From: Hyphomicrobium_A sp963812795
GTDB taxonomy: Bacteria > Pseudomonadota > Alphaproteobacteria > Rhizobiales > Hyphomicrobiaceae
Assembly (NCBI GenBank): GCA_963812795.1
Contig: CAWEWG010000013.1
Coordinates: 1 to 64,000, forward strand
Direction of reading: 5' to 3'
Length of the DNA: 64,000 nt
The notes under the pieces are model-generated. The model was not told where the DNA came from. It ran no database searches and saw nothing but the letters and a program-made list of their open reading frames with translations. The position numbers were made by a program, and so were the translations under genes. Below, piece after piece: positions 23,522-31,858 of the stretch; the first letter of the stretch is position 1, and every line of letters starts with the position of its first letter.

Positions 23522-23677
23522 ATGTTGGAAACTGTAATCATCGTCATACTCATCCTCGCCCTTGTCGGTGCGTTGCCGAATTGGGGGCATAGCCGCAGTT
23601 GGGGTTACGGTCCGTCCGGACTCCTCGGCACGGTTTTGATCATCGTCCTCATCATCTATTTGCTGCAACGGGTGTAG
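23522..23677 (+). CDS. DUF3309 small membrane protein
   Basis: This 51-residue gene is too short for many gene finders. The protein has an N-terminal hydrophobic helix, then GALPNWGHSRSWGYGPSGLLG, then a second helix ending LLQRV. The central PxWxHSRSWGYxPSG signature is that of DUF3309, a family of tiny two-helix membrane proteins of unknown function. ATG at 23522 follows AGGGA. Its EcfG-type promoter fits a stress role. It converges with the MFS gene. Confidence 0.85.
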   Translation: MLETVIIVILILALVGALPNWGHSRSWGYGPSGLLGTVLIIVLIIYLLQRV

Positions 23678-23702
23678 TCGGCTCGGCCGTGACGGCATGA
23701 CA

Positions 23703-24995
23703 TCAGGGCCGCCCGCCTGGCTCAGGTATTTTTCTATCTTTCGGCGGGATTTCCGTACGCACGGTATCGAGGTGTGCGTCGCGCAGGTCCGGGAACATCT
23801 TCGCCCACACGCCCGTCAGCACGATTGATCCAACGCCTCCGAACACGGCCGCTCCGATCGGGCCGAGGAAGCGTGCCGCCACGCCACTTTCGAACTCACC
23901 CAATTCGTTCGACGCACTGATGAACAACGACGACACGGCGGTCACGCGCCCGCGCATCGGATCGGGCGTCACGATCTGAATCAGGCTCTGCCGAACGAAG
24001 ACCGAGACGGCGTCCGCGGCGCCGAGCGCTGCCAGCGCCAGCATCGATACCCAGATCCACGTCGACACCGCGAAGATGACGGTCGCCACGCCATAGGCGG
24101 CGACCGAGACCAGCATCCAGTAGCCGGCGTCGCGCTGGATCGGACGCGTGCTGAGTGCAAGCGCCATTAGCCCGCCGCCGATGGCCGGGCCGGAGCGAAG
24201 CAATCCGAAACCTTCCGGTCCGATGTGCAGGACGTCACGCGCGAACACGGGCAGCAGCGCCGTCACGCCGCCCAGAAGGACGGCGAAGAGATCGAGGGAG
24301 ATGGCGCCGAAGACGATCTTGTTGGACCACACATAGGCGAGCCCCTCGGCGATCAACTTGAGGCGCCCGCCACCCTTGTGGTCCGGCTTGGTGTTGGCGG
24401 CGATGAATGTCACCGCGACGCCGGCCGCGACATAGAGCATCGCCGCCGTCCAGTATGCGGCAGGAACCGAAACGGCGCACAAGACGCCGCCGAGCCAGGG
24501 TCCGATCACCATTCCGATCTGAAAGGCGAGCGTGTTCCAACCGATGGCGCGCGGCAGGATCTCGCGCGGCACGAGCATCGGCCCGAGCGAGGCACTGGCC
24601 GGCATGGTGAAAGCGCGGCCCACGCCGAACAGGGCCGCCACGGCGAAGATGGCGACGAGGCTCGGGTGATCGAGGCCGGCGATGATGGCGAGGCTGACGG
24701 AGCAGACGACCTGCAGCGCGCAGCAAGCGAGAAGAATCTTCCGCCGGTCATATCGATCGGCGGTTTCCCCGGCGAGCAGCACCAGCGCCAGCATGGGGAC
24801 GAACTGCACCAACCCGATCATGCCAACAAGAAAGGACGAATAGGCGATCGAGTGGTCGACGCGCGCGATCGAATAGACTTGCCAGCCAAGCGTCACGCTT
24901 TGCGTCAGCATGGCGACCGACGACAGGAAGCGCGCGAGCAGCAGAAGACTGAAGTTGGGGTAGCGCAAAAACGGCAGATCTTGCATTCGACGCAT
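23703..24995 (-). CDS. MFS transporter (DHA3 / EntS-like)
   Basis: This is a proton-driven exporter of the major facilitator family with about 430 residues and 12 predicted membrane helices. The first loop carries the AGETADRYDRRKILL motif (MFS motif A variant), and LMPRE-like and GPAIGGGL segments fit the MFS_3/EntS branch, which includes siderophore and drug exporters. A specific substrate cannot be told. The frame opens with TTG at 25022; ATG at 24995 or 24986 is more usual, and none has a good ribosome site. It is a single-gene unit on the minus strand. Confidence 0.82.
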   Translation of the reverse strand: MRRMQDLPFLRYPNFSLLLLARFLSSVAMLTQSVTLGWQVYSIARVDHSIAYSSFLVGMIGLVQFVPMLALVLLAGETADRYDRRKILLACCALQVVCSVSLAIIAGLDHPSLVAIFAVAALFGVGRAFTMPASASLGPMLVPREILPRAIGWNTLAFQIGMVIGPWLGGVLCAVSVPAAYWTAAMLYVAAGVAVTFIAANTKPDHKGGGRLKLIAEGLAYVWSNKIVFGAISLDLFAVLLGGVTALLPVFARDVLHIGPEGFGLLRSGPAIGGGLMALALSTRPIQRDAGYWMLVSVAAYGVATVIFAVSTWIWVSMLALAALGAADAVSVFVRQSLIQIVTPDPMRGRVTAVSSLFISASNELGEFESGVAARFLGPIGAAVFGGVGSIVLTGVWAKMFPDLRDAHLDTVRTEIPPKDRKIPEPGGRP

Positions 24996-25022
24996 ATGGA
25001 AGCTCGTTTCGGCGGCAGGCAA

Positions 25023-25362
25023 GGGCGCCGCCCTCAGGCGGCGCGTGGAGGCGACGTTATCGCTGTGGATTGGGTCGGCAATCAGCGGCGGCCGAGCGGC
25101 TGGCTTGCATAAGCTGCCGGGCGCCTGGCAGCAAAGCCATTCGTCAATTTCCGGCGACGTTGCCCATCGATCGGCTGCCCAATCGGTACCATCGCCCTAA
25201 GCCGCGTCTCATTTGCAAACGGTTTGGTTGCGGATGGTCTGACGACAGATTGAGTAACTCAAACATCCCAAGAACTGCTTAGTATTAGGGCACTCCTTAC
25301 CTCTCTCCCGTATAACAGCCGGCAGATTTTCCGACGTGCGATTTCCTGTTCGGGGGCTTTTC
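25023..25362. other. Intergenic gap between MFS and GGDEF-EAL genes
   Basis: Two genes diverge from this stretch of about 340 bases. No gene is supported. It holds the GGGGG-type ribosome site just before ATG 25363 and must carry two promoters; I could not pin them. Confidence 0.5.
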
Positions 25363-27201
25363 ATGAAAACAGCAGGGTCAACTGCGGGCGCGCCGCTTCC
25401 CACCAGAAGCGAATCCGAGGCGATGCGCAAACGCGCGGCGGCACTGCGCGCCGCGGGGTCGCAGCCCGATCAGATCGACCGGATCAATCTCTGGCTCGAG
25501 GTGGCCCTCAACAACATGGCGCGCGGTTTGTCCATGTTCGACGCCAACCAGAAGCTCATCCTGTGCAATGAGATGTACCGGCGAGATCTACGCGCTGCCC
25601 AAGCAGCTGACGCGCCCGGGCACACCCCTTGCTCGCATCGTTCGTCATCACGTCAAGCGGGAGACGGGGCGCGATCGCCCAGCAGACCAGCGCGCCCAGC
25701 GCCAATGGATCTCCGGCCATCTCGCCAAGCTGGCTCTCGGCAAGCCGTTCAATCACACGCAGCAGCTCAGCTCGGGACGCACGATCCTCGTCACCAATCA
25801 GCCTTTGTCCGACGGGAGCTGGGTCGATCTCCAGGAGGACATCACCGAGCGCTGCCAAGCCGAAGAGAAGATCTCATGGCTCGCGCGGCATGATGCGCTG
25901 ACCGAGGTGCCGAACCGCTTTCATTTTCACGAGCAGCTCGATCAAGCGCTGCAAGGCCTTCGGCGCGGCGACGGACTAGCCGTGCACTGGATAGACATCG
26001 ACCACTTCAAAGACGTCAACGATGACCTCGGGCACCCCGCCGGAGACGCCCTTTTGCGCAGCATCGGCGCGCGTCTGCGGCACCAGCGTGCGCCAACCGG
26101 ATTTTGTCGGCCGCCTCGGCGGTGACGAGTTCGCCGTCGTGCAGATGGGCGTCACGACGGCGGCGCAGGCAACGGCTTTCGCCAAGCGTATCCTCCGTTC
26201 CATCAAGGAAACGCACCAGTACATGGGCCAGCCTATCGACATCGGCGCGAGTATCGGCATCGCCTTGGCGCCCGCGCACGGCAGGACTGCCGAAGAGCTA
26301 TTGAAGGCGGCCGATCTTGCGCTCTATCACGCGAAAGCAAGCGGGCGCGGCGCGTTCGAGCTTTTCGACCCGCTGTTCGGATATGAAAAGAGAGGCGCCG
26401 GCGCCGATCGAGGGCGATCTCGCCAACGCACTCAAGGAGCGGCAGTTCGAGCTGCACTACCAGCCCATCGTTGATGCCAAGACCGGCGCCACGCATGAGC
26501 TGCGAAGCGTTGATGCGCTGGCGCCACCCGAGCGAGGGACTGATCCCTCCGATGGATTTCATCCCGCTGGCCGAGGAGACGGGCCTCATCGTGGCAATGG
26601 GGGAGTGGGCCATTCAGCAGGCCTGCAAGGACGCGTCGGTATGGCCGAACGCGATCGGCGTGACGGTGAACCTGTCGTCGTCGCAATTCAGTTGCTCCGA
26701 CCTGTTCGGCACGGTCAGCAACGCTTTGTCGCGTTCGCGCCTGCGGCCCGATCGTCTCGAGCTGGAGATCACCGAGTCGGTGCTGCTCCGTGACGACCCT
26801 TCGACGCTGCAGACGTTGCACAGATTGCGCGCCCTCGGCGTGCGCATCGCGCTCGACGACTTCGGCACCGCCTTCGCCTCGCTCGAGCTATCTGCGCAGT
26901 TTCCCCTTCGACACCATCAAGATCGACCGCAGCTTCGTGCGCGAGGTGCCGCAGCGGGCTGACTGCACGGCCATCATCGAGGCCATGGCAGGGCTTGCCA
27001 AAAAACTGCAAATGTCGACGGTTGCCGAAGGCATCGAGACGCAACAGCAGGCATCGAGCCGCAGAATCCGCCGGCTGCGATCAACTGCAGGGCTTCCTGT
27101 TCAGCAGGCCGATACCGGCGGCAGAGATTGTCGTCCTATTGCAGAAGGCGTCGATGCCGAAGGGCCGATCGACGAGATCACGGCGCAGGCTCGATTCCTG
27201 A
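25363..27201 (+). pseudogene. PAS-GGDEF-EAL cyclic-di-GMP enzyme broken by six +1 frameshifts
   Basis: Reassembled across frames, this is a soluble protein with a PAS-like sensor (LSMFDANQKLILCNEMY), a diguanylate cyclase GGDEF domain (ARHDALTEVPNRFHF, RLGGDEFAVVQ) and an EAL phosphodiesterase domain (CEALMRWRHP, ITESVLL, DDFGTAFASL, TIKIDRSFV, STVAEGIET, GFLFSRPIP). Both active-site motifs are intact, so the original protein could make and break cyclic-di-GMP. Frame changes fall near 25580, 26075, 26375, 26500, 26885 and 27055, always frame n to n+1. The ATG at 25363 is preferred to GTG 25336. Six same-direction shifts in 1.8 kb while motifs stay conserved look like base-calling errors, though a decayed gene cannot be excluded. 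Confidence 0.82.
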
Positions 27202-27234
27202 TCGCAGCGTCGGCGGCCACCTACACCCTGCAAT

Positions 27235-28324
27235 ATGGCGTCGAGCGCCGACTACGCGGTGACGCCCCGACCCATCTACAAGGCCGACGGCCGCAAGCTC
27301 CCCGATTGCTACGCGCAGCCGTCCGCACTGCGCGGCGAGCTGACCGCCAAGCTCGGCGCCTTCCCGCTGTTCTCATTCTGGGGACCGGCAACGGATATTG
27401 CCTCGTCGCGCTGGATCGCCGATGCGGCGCTGCACGTGATGGCGACGCGAGACCCGACGCTGACCCTCGTCTATCTTCCGCATCTCGACTACGGCCTGCA
27501 GCGGCTGGGGCCTGACGATCCCGCCATCGTCAAAGACCTCGGCGAGATCGATGCCGTCGCCGGCATGCTGATCGACGCGGCGGCAAGCTCGGGCCGGCGG
27601 GTGCTGATCGTCTCGGAGTACGGGATCGTCCCCGTCAGCCGCCCGGTTCATATCAATCGCGTCCTGCGCGAGGCGGGGCTGCTCGCCGTCCGCGACGAGG
27701 ACGGCGGCGAGCTGCTCGATCCGCCGCAATCGCGTGCCTTCGCGCTTGCCGATCACCAGGTCGCCCACGTCTATGTCGCCGACAAGAGCGACGTTCCGCG
27801 CGTGCGCGCGCTCATCGAGCGTGTCGACGGCGTCGCCGAGGTCTGGGGCGAAGCGGAAAAGCGCGCGCACGGTCTCGACCACGAGCGCTCCGGCGAGCTG
27901 GTCGTGCTCGCCGAGCCCGATGCGTGGTTCACCTACTACTATTGGCTCGAGGATGCGCACGCGCCCGATTTTGCTCGCACCGTTGAGATCCACCGCAAGC
28001 CCGGCTACGACCCGGTCGAGCTGTTCCTCGATCCCGCCATCGCGCTTTCCCAAGCTGGCGATCGGCTGGCGGCTGGCCAAGCGCGCCCTCGGCATGCGGG
28101 CGCTGATGGATGTGATCCCGCTCGATGCCTCGCTGGTGCGCGGCTCCCACGGACGCGCCGATACGTCCTTTGCGCGCGGGCCGCTGGTCATGTCATCTGA
28201 GGCGGCGCTGCTACCCGAAGGAACCATCGATGCCGGCCAAGTGAAGCAATTGATGCTCGACCATGTGTTCGGCACGGACGCGAAGGCGAGCCTCTCCGCG
28301 GCAGGGGCGCCGGCGCATCCATGA
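27235..28324 (+). pseudogene. Alkaline phosphatase-superfamily protein (EboF-like), 5' truncated and frameshifted
   Basis: The sequence matches the C-terminal two thirds of nucleotide pyrophosphatase/phosphodiesterase-type proteins: SSADYAVTPRPIYKADGRKLPD near the start, FPLFSFWGPATDIASSRWIADAA, TLVYLPHLDYGLQRLGPDDP, and VSEYGIVPVSRPVHINRVLREAGLL. Relatives usually have about 130 more residues at the N-terminus, including the metal and nucleophile site; here the frame begins at NMASSADY with the preceding part missing. A +1 shift near 28045 breaks the C-terminus, whose second frame ends VRGSHGR...GAPAHP and overlaps idi by ATGA. Related genes occur in ebo/EDB clusters. A local misassembly is the simplest explanation for the missing front. 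Confidence 0.7.
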
Positions 28325-28860
28325 TCGATGCGCTGGAGAGCGTGATCCTGGTCGACACATGTGACCGTCCCCTCGGTACGGCGCCCAAGCTCGACGTGCA
28401 CCAGCGGGGCGATCTCCACCGTGCCTTCTCGGTCATCATCCACGACGGCGCCGGGCATGTGCTTCTGCAGAAGCGCCACCCGGCCAAGTACCACTCCGGC
28501 GGGTTGTGGACGAACGCCTGTTGCGGTCATCCGCGCCCCGGCGAGGCGACGCAGGACGCGGCTTCGCGCCGGCTGGCGGAAGAGATGGGCTTCTCCTGCC
28601 CGCTAACGCCGCTGCAATCGCTCATCTACCGAGCCGACGTCGGCAACGGGCTCGTCGAGCACGAGTTCGTGCACATTTTCACGGGATGCTGGCAGGGGAA
28701 GGTGGAGCCGGCCGCGGACGAGGTGGAGGCGTACGCCTGGTCGCCTCTCGAAGCCGTGCAGATCGATGCCGCTGACAACCCGGGGCGCTACACGGCCTGG
28801 TTCCGGCTGTACCTGCAGGACACGCAGATCGCCACCGGCGTTCTCCACGCGACCTCTTAG
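28321..28860 (+). CDS. idi: Isopentenyl-diphosphate delta-isomerase (type 1)
   Basis: The enzyme interconverts IPP and DMAPP, the two C5 isoprenoid units. The 179-residue Nudix-fold protein shows LHRAFSVIIHDGAGHVLLQKR, the catalytic cysteine in LWTNACCGHPRPGE, and the metal-binding VEHEFVHIF with the catalytic glutamate. ATG at 28321 overlaps the stop of the phosphodiesterase gene (ATGA), so the two are translationally coupled. In alphaproteobacteria using the MEP pathway idi is optional and balances the two isomers. No other isoprenoid gene lies nearby. Confidence 0.95.
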   Translation: MIDALESVILVDTCDRPLGTAPKLDVHQRGDLHRAFSVIIHDGAGHVLLQKRHPAKYHSGGLWTNACCGHPRPGEATQDAASRRLAEEMGFSCPLTPLQSLIYRADVGNGLVEHEFVHIFTGCWQGKVEPAADEVEAYAWSPLEAVQIDAADNPGRYTAWFRLYLQDTQIATGVLHATS

Positions 28861-28876
28861 AGGGGTCTGATTTTTG

Positions 28877-28911
28877 TGGTACCGCCTGCCCGGGTTGAAC
28901 GGGCGGCCTCT
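28877..28911 (-). repeat. Partial copy of tRNA-His 3' end (att-like direct repeat)
   Basis: These 35 bases match the 3' end of the intact tRNA-His (29558-29592) with three differences. Two of the three are a compensatory pair: the outermost T-stem pair is A-U in the intact tRNA and G-C here, so the T arm and CCA end still fold. The 5' half of the tRNA is absent. It lies 680 bases downstream of the intact gene, in the same orientation. A tRNA 3' fragment placed this way is what an integrated element leaves behind. Confidence 0.6.
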
Positions 28912-28989
28912 CGAGCGGAACCGCCAAGCGCCGGGGTTGCTTTACGGCAGTGCCGCAATTTGCAAACAGAAGCAACGGAAGGACACGCC

Positions 28990-29463
28990 ATGGCGAAGAA
29001 CACCATCTGCCTTTGGTATGACAAGGACGCCGAGGCTGCCGCCCGCTTCTACGCCGCGACCTTTCCCGACAGCGCGGTCGGCGCCGTCCACCGTGCGCCC
29101 AGCGACTATCCATCCGGCAAGAAAGGCGACGTGCTGACGGTCGATTTCACCGTCTTCGGCATTCCCTGCCTCGGCCTCAACGGCGGCCCCGCCTTCAAGC
29201 AAAGCGAAGCGTTCTCCTTCCAGATCGCCACCGAGGATCAGGAGGAGACCGACCGCTACTGGAACGCCATCGTCGGCAACGGCGGCCAGGAGAGCGCGTG
29301 CGGCTGGTGCAAAGACAAATGGGGCCTATCCTGGCAGATCACCCCGCGCGTGCTGACCGAGGCGATGGCGGCCGGCGGCGCCGAAGCCAAGCGCGCCTTC
29401 GATGCGATGATGGGCATGAAGAAGATCGACGTCGCTGCGATCAAGGCGGCGCGGCGCGGCTGA
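28990..29463 (+). CDS. VOC family protein (PhnB-like)
   Basis: This 157-residue protein of the vicinal oxygen chelate fold belongs to the PhnB/3-demethylubiquinone-like group. It begins MAKNTICLWYDKDAEAAARFYAATFPDS, has VDFTVFGIPCLGLNGGPAFKQSEAFSFQI and the usual C-terminal CGWCKDKWGLSWQITPRVL motif. Substrate unknown; the family includes glyoxalase-like and antibiotic-resistance proteins. ATG at 28990. It lies alone between the tRNA-His fragment and the intact tRNA-His, the only gene in a 680-base interval flanked by tRNA-His sequence, so it could be cargo of a tiny or deleted integrated element. Confidence 0.88.
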   Translation: MAKNTICLWYDKDAEAAARFYAATFPDSAVGAVHRAPSDYPSGKKGDVLTVDFTVFGIPCLGLNGGPAFKQSEAFSFQIATEDQEETDRYWNAIVGNGGQESACGWCKDKWGLSWQITPRVLTEAMAAGGAEAKRAFDAMMGMKKIDVAAIKAARRG

Positions 29464-29557
29464 GGCGCCAAGACGAGGTCTTCCACTGATCGCGTGTCTC
29501 GACGCGGTCGATGGCTGATCCGCACCCGAGTCGACGGGGTAGGCGCCTGAATTTGGT

Positions 29558-29634
29558 TGGTACCGCCTACCCGGGTTGAACGGGTGACCTCTAGATCCAC
29601 AATCTAGCGCTCTAACCAACTGAGCTAAGGCGGC
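29558..29634 (-). tRNA. tRNA-His (anticodon GTG)
   Basis: A 77-base cloverleaf on the minus strand begins GCCGCCTTAGCTC, has anticodon loop TTGTGGA and ends ACCA with encoded CCA. The discriminator base is A73 and the base before position 1 is not a G that could pair with it, so it lacks the G-1:C73 pair that marks tRNA-His elsewhere. This is a known feature of many Alphaproteobacteria. It stands alone between the VOC gene and the phasin gene. Confidence 0.93.
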
Positions 29635-29845
29635 ATACCAGCAACATCAGCGACTTAGGTCTTCGACCAACGCAAAGTCAATCCGTTGGCCTCCTGTCGC
29701 TTGCGTGGCACGAGCAGCTAAAAGCCGCGCCAGGCAGGCCCTCCGGGCCCGCAGGACCGCTCAAATACAGCGGCCGGGCGCGCGAAGCAAGAACTGGGTC
29801 AACAACGGCCCCGACCGGCGGCACCCGTCGCGGCACGCGTGCCCG

Positions 29846-30217
29846 TCAGCGCGGCTGCGCCTTCTGCGCCGCCTCGCTCACCAGCCGACCGAGGACGTGC
29901 GACTGGTGGGCGAAAGATTGCATCTGCTTTTGTGCGTAGCGCTGCTGGATCTCGATGTATTCCTTGAGGTCGCGGGCGCGCGAAAGCTCGGTGGCAAAAG
30001 CAAAGCTCGCCTGGATGTTCTGCTCGGCGAATTTGGATATTTGGGACTGCATCTCCGCCGCGCTGGAGGTCATCGCGCCCTGCGACGCCGAGAGCGTGTC
30101 CTGGACCTTGCGCGCCATGTCGATGAACTGATTGAAGGCGTTGCGGGCCTGCTCGACGTTGCGCTCGGCGAGTTCGCGGACGGCCTCCGGAAACTCGAAC
30201 TGCGGCTTGTCGGACAT
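29846..30217 (-). CDS. Phasin family protein
   Basis: This 123-residue protein is largely helical and matches phasins, the small proteins that coat polyhydroxyalkanoate granules. Characteristic parts are FNQFIDMARKVQDTLSASQGAM in the middle and FAFATELSRARDLKEYIEIQQRYAQKQMQSFAHQ toward the end. The frame runs upstream to 30355, but ATG at 30217 is preceded by GGAGGAG and starts MSDKPQFEFPEAVRELAERN, the normal phasin opening. It is a single-gene unit divergent from the histidine kinase. Confidence 0.92.
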   Translation of the reverse strand: MSDKPQFEFPEAVRELAERNVEQARNAFNQFIDMARKVQDTLSASQGAMTSSAAEMQSQISKFAEQNIQASFAFATELSRARDLKEYIEIQQRYAQKQMQSFAHQSHVLGRLVSEAAQKAQPR

Positions 30218-30407
30218 CGGGGGGTCTCCTCCTTCGGGCCAGGATGGTTGTCGTGCCCGCTCCTGGTTTTCGGGCAGTTCGCGAATATACCGCGATCTGT
30301 CGCATAAGGGTCGCGAAATGAATGTGGATACCGAACGGCGCGGCGTTGCGCTCATGGACGGAAGCCCCTCATCGCGCTAACAGATTTAAAGCCTTGGTAT
30401 TTCAACC

Positions 30408-31706
30408 ATGCCCGTAGACGGCCCGCGCGCATCGCCGCCACCGACCGCAGCCGGCCCTGAGAAGGCGCTCGCAGGCTGCGTCGATCCCGCTTGGCTCATC
30501 GACCCCGCCAAAGGCCGCGTCCTCGCCGCCAACGCCGCCGGCGCCGCGAGGCTGGGTCTTCGTCCCGACGCCGCCTCTGGAACGCTCGACGCGGCCATGC
30601 CGGCGCTGGTGCGCCTGCGCGCCATGCTGCGCGAGCCGCAGAGCGGGGATCGTCGCGAGCCGCTGGTCTTCTGGACCGCCTACGGCGCCGAAAGCCTTCT
30701 GTGCGATGTTGCGGCCATGCCGGCGGATTCGGCATCACCCGCGGCGCTCATGCTGGTCTCGATCGCCTCGGCCCAGGCGAAGCGGCCGACGGCGGCGGCC
30801 GTCGTCGCCGAACCCCCAGTGTCACTGCCGACGCCCAGCGCGCCGGCGTCGGTCGAGGACACCGCAACGATGACCAAGATCGCGCGTGCCATTCGCAGCG
30901 GCTTTGCCGGCGGGCGCGGCGCAGCTCCGCCGCAAGGCGTCGACGCCGACGAAGACGGCGAGCAGCCGCAAGACGCACGCGGCATTGCCGTTTCCAAGCT
31001 GGCACACGAGCTGCGCACGCCCTTGAGCGCCATCGCCGCGGCGGCCGAGATCATGAAGGACCAGCGCTTCGGCTCGATCGCCAACGAGCGCTATCGCGGC
31101 TACACCTCCGACATCCACGACAATGCCCGGCACGCGCTGGCTTTGATCAATCGACTGCTCGGTGGCGACACGCTGCAGGATTTAGGGAGCGGCTTGCCGC
31201 GTACCGAGCTTGACCTCAACGCGCTTGCGGAAAGCTCGGTGTCCGCCATGCGGCCGCTGGCGGAAGAAGCCGGCATCAAGCTCGCCAACGATTCCCATGC
31301 GGCCCTGCCGCTGGTCACCGCCGATGCCACGACAATCAAGCAGATTCTCTTCAACCTGATGGCCAATGCCGTCAAATTCACCCCGCGCGGCGGCGAAGTA
31401 CGCGTCGTCACCGGGCTCGGATATGACCGATCGGTATTTGTTGCCGTGCAGGACACCGGCGTCGGCATGACGACGGAGGCGATCGCCGCTGCACTGAAGG
31501 CGGAGGTTCCCGACAATCCTCAACCGAAAGAAGAGGGCGGTCACGGCATCGGCCTGCCGCTGGCACGCGATCTCGCCAAGGCGAATGGTGCGCGGCTCGA
31601 GTTCGATAGCGCACCGAACGCGGGCACTGCTGTTGCGCTGATCTTCCCGCGCGAACGCGTCGTCGCGCGCGTCGAGCACACGCGCACTGCTGCCGTTTCA
31701 AATTAG
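30408..31706 (+). CDS. Soluble PAS-type sensor histidine kinase
   Basis: This 432-residue cytoplasmic kinase has an N-terminal PAS-like domain (about 20-120), a Pro/Ala-rich linker, and a HisKA core with phosphoacceptor H200 in KLAHELRTPLSAIAAAAEIM. The ATPase part has the N box NLMANAVKFTP, G1 DTGVGM and G2 GGHGIGLPLA. No membrane segment is seen. It has no cognate regulator next to it, so it may work in a phosphorelay. Its stop codon overlaps the predicted Irr box (31703-31717) that controls the iron uptake genes that follow. The input signal is unknown. Confidence 0.9.
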   Translation: MPVDGPRASPPPTAAGPEKALAGCVDPAWLIDPAKGRVLAANAAGAARLGLRPDAASGTLDAAMPALVRLRAMLREPQSGDRREPLVFWTAYGAESLLCDVAAMPADSASPAALMLVSIASAQAKRPTAAAVVAEPPVSLPTPSAPASVEDTATMTKIARAIRSGFAGGRGAAPPQGVDADEDGEQPQDARGIAVSKLAHELRTPLSAIAAAAEIMKDQRFGSIANERYRGYTSDIHDNARHALALINRLLGGDTLQDLGSGLPRTELDLNALAESSVSAMRPLAEEAGIKLANDSHAALPLVTADATTIKQILFNLMANAVKFTPRGGEVRVVTGLGYDRSVFVAVQDTGVGMTTEAIAAALKAEVPDNPQPKEEGGHGIGLPLARDLAKANGARLEFDSAPNAGTAVALIFPRERVVARVEHTRTAAVSN

Positions 31707-31718
31707 ACAATTTCTAAT
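31702..31718. promoter_or_regulatory. Predicted Irr box (iron control element)
   Basis: TTAGA-CAATT-TCTAA (31703-31717) is an inverted repeat with five central bases and fits the Irr/ICE pattern TTTAGAANNNTTCTAAA. It overlaps the histidine kinase stop codon and lies about 140 bases before fbpA, an iron-uptake gene. irr itself is encoded in this window. Irr binding is inferred from the motif. Confidence 0.55.
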
Positions 31719-31858
31719 CTATTGGAGTCGCACGCGCTTTTGTTGACTGTGGCGCTGCCATAACGTTAGTGGTGATCCTGCACGGGGCTCGCCACTCTCC
31801 GCCCCATTCAACAATTCACCGATACCGGGGCCTTGAACCCCGACTATTGGAGCAAGCG

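Noticed and set aside
28915..28940. A further GGAAC site that looked like an EcfG promoter
   Set aside because: After a 17-base spacer the sequence is GCTT rather than CGTT, so the -10 part is missing.
28877..28957. A second full tRNA-His
   Set aside because: Only the T arm and 3' acceptor strand are present; no matching 5' strand or anticodon stem is found within tRNA length.
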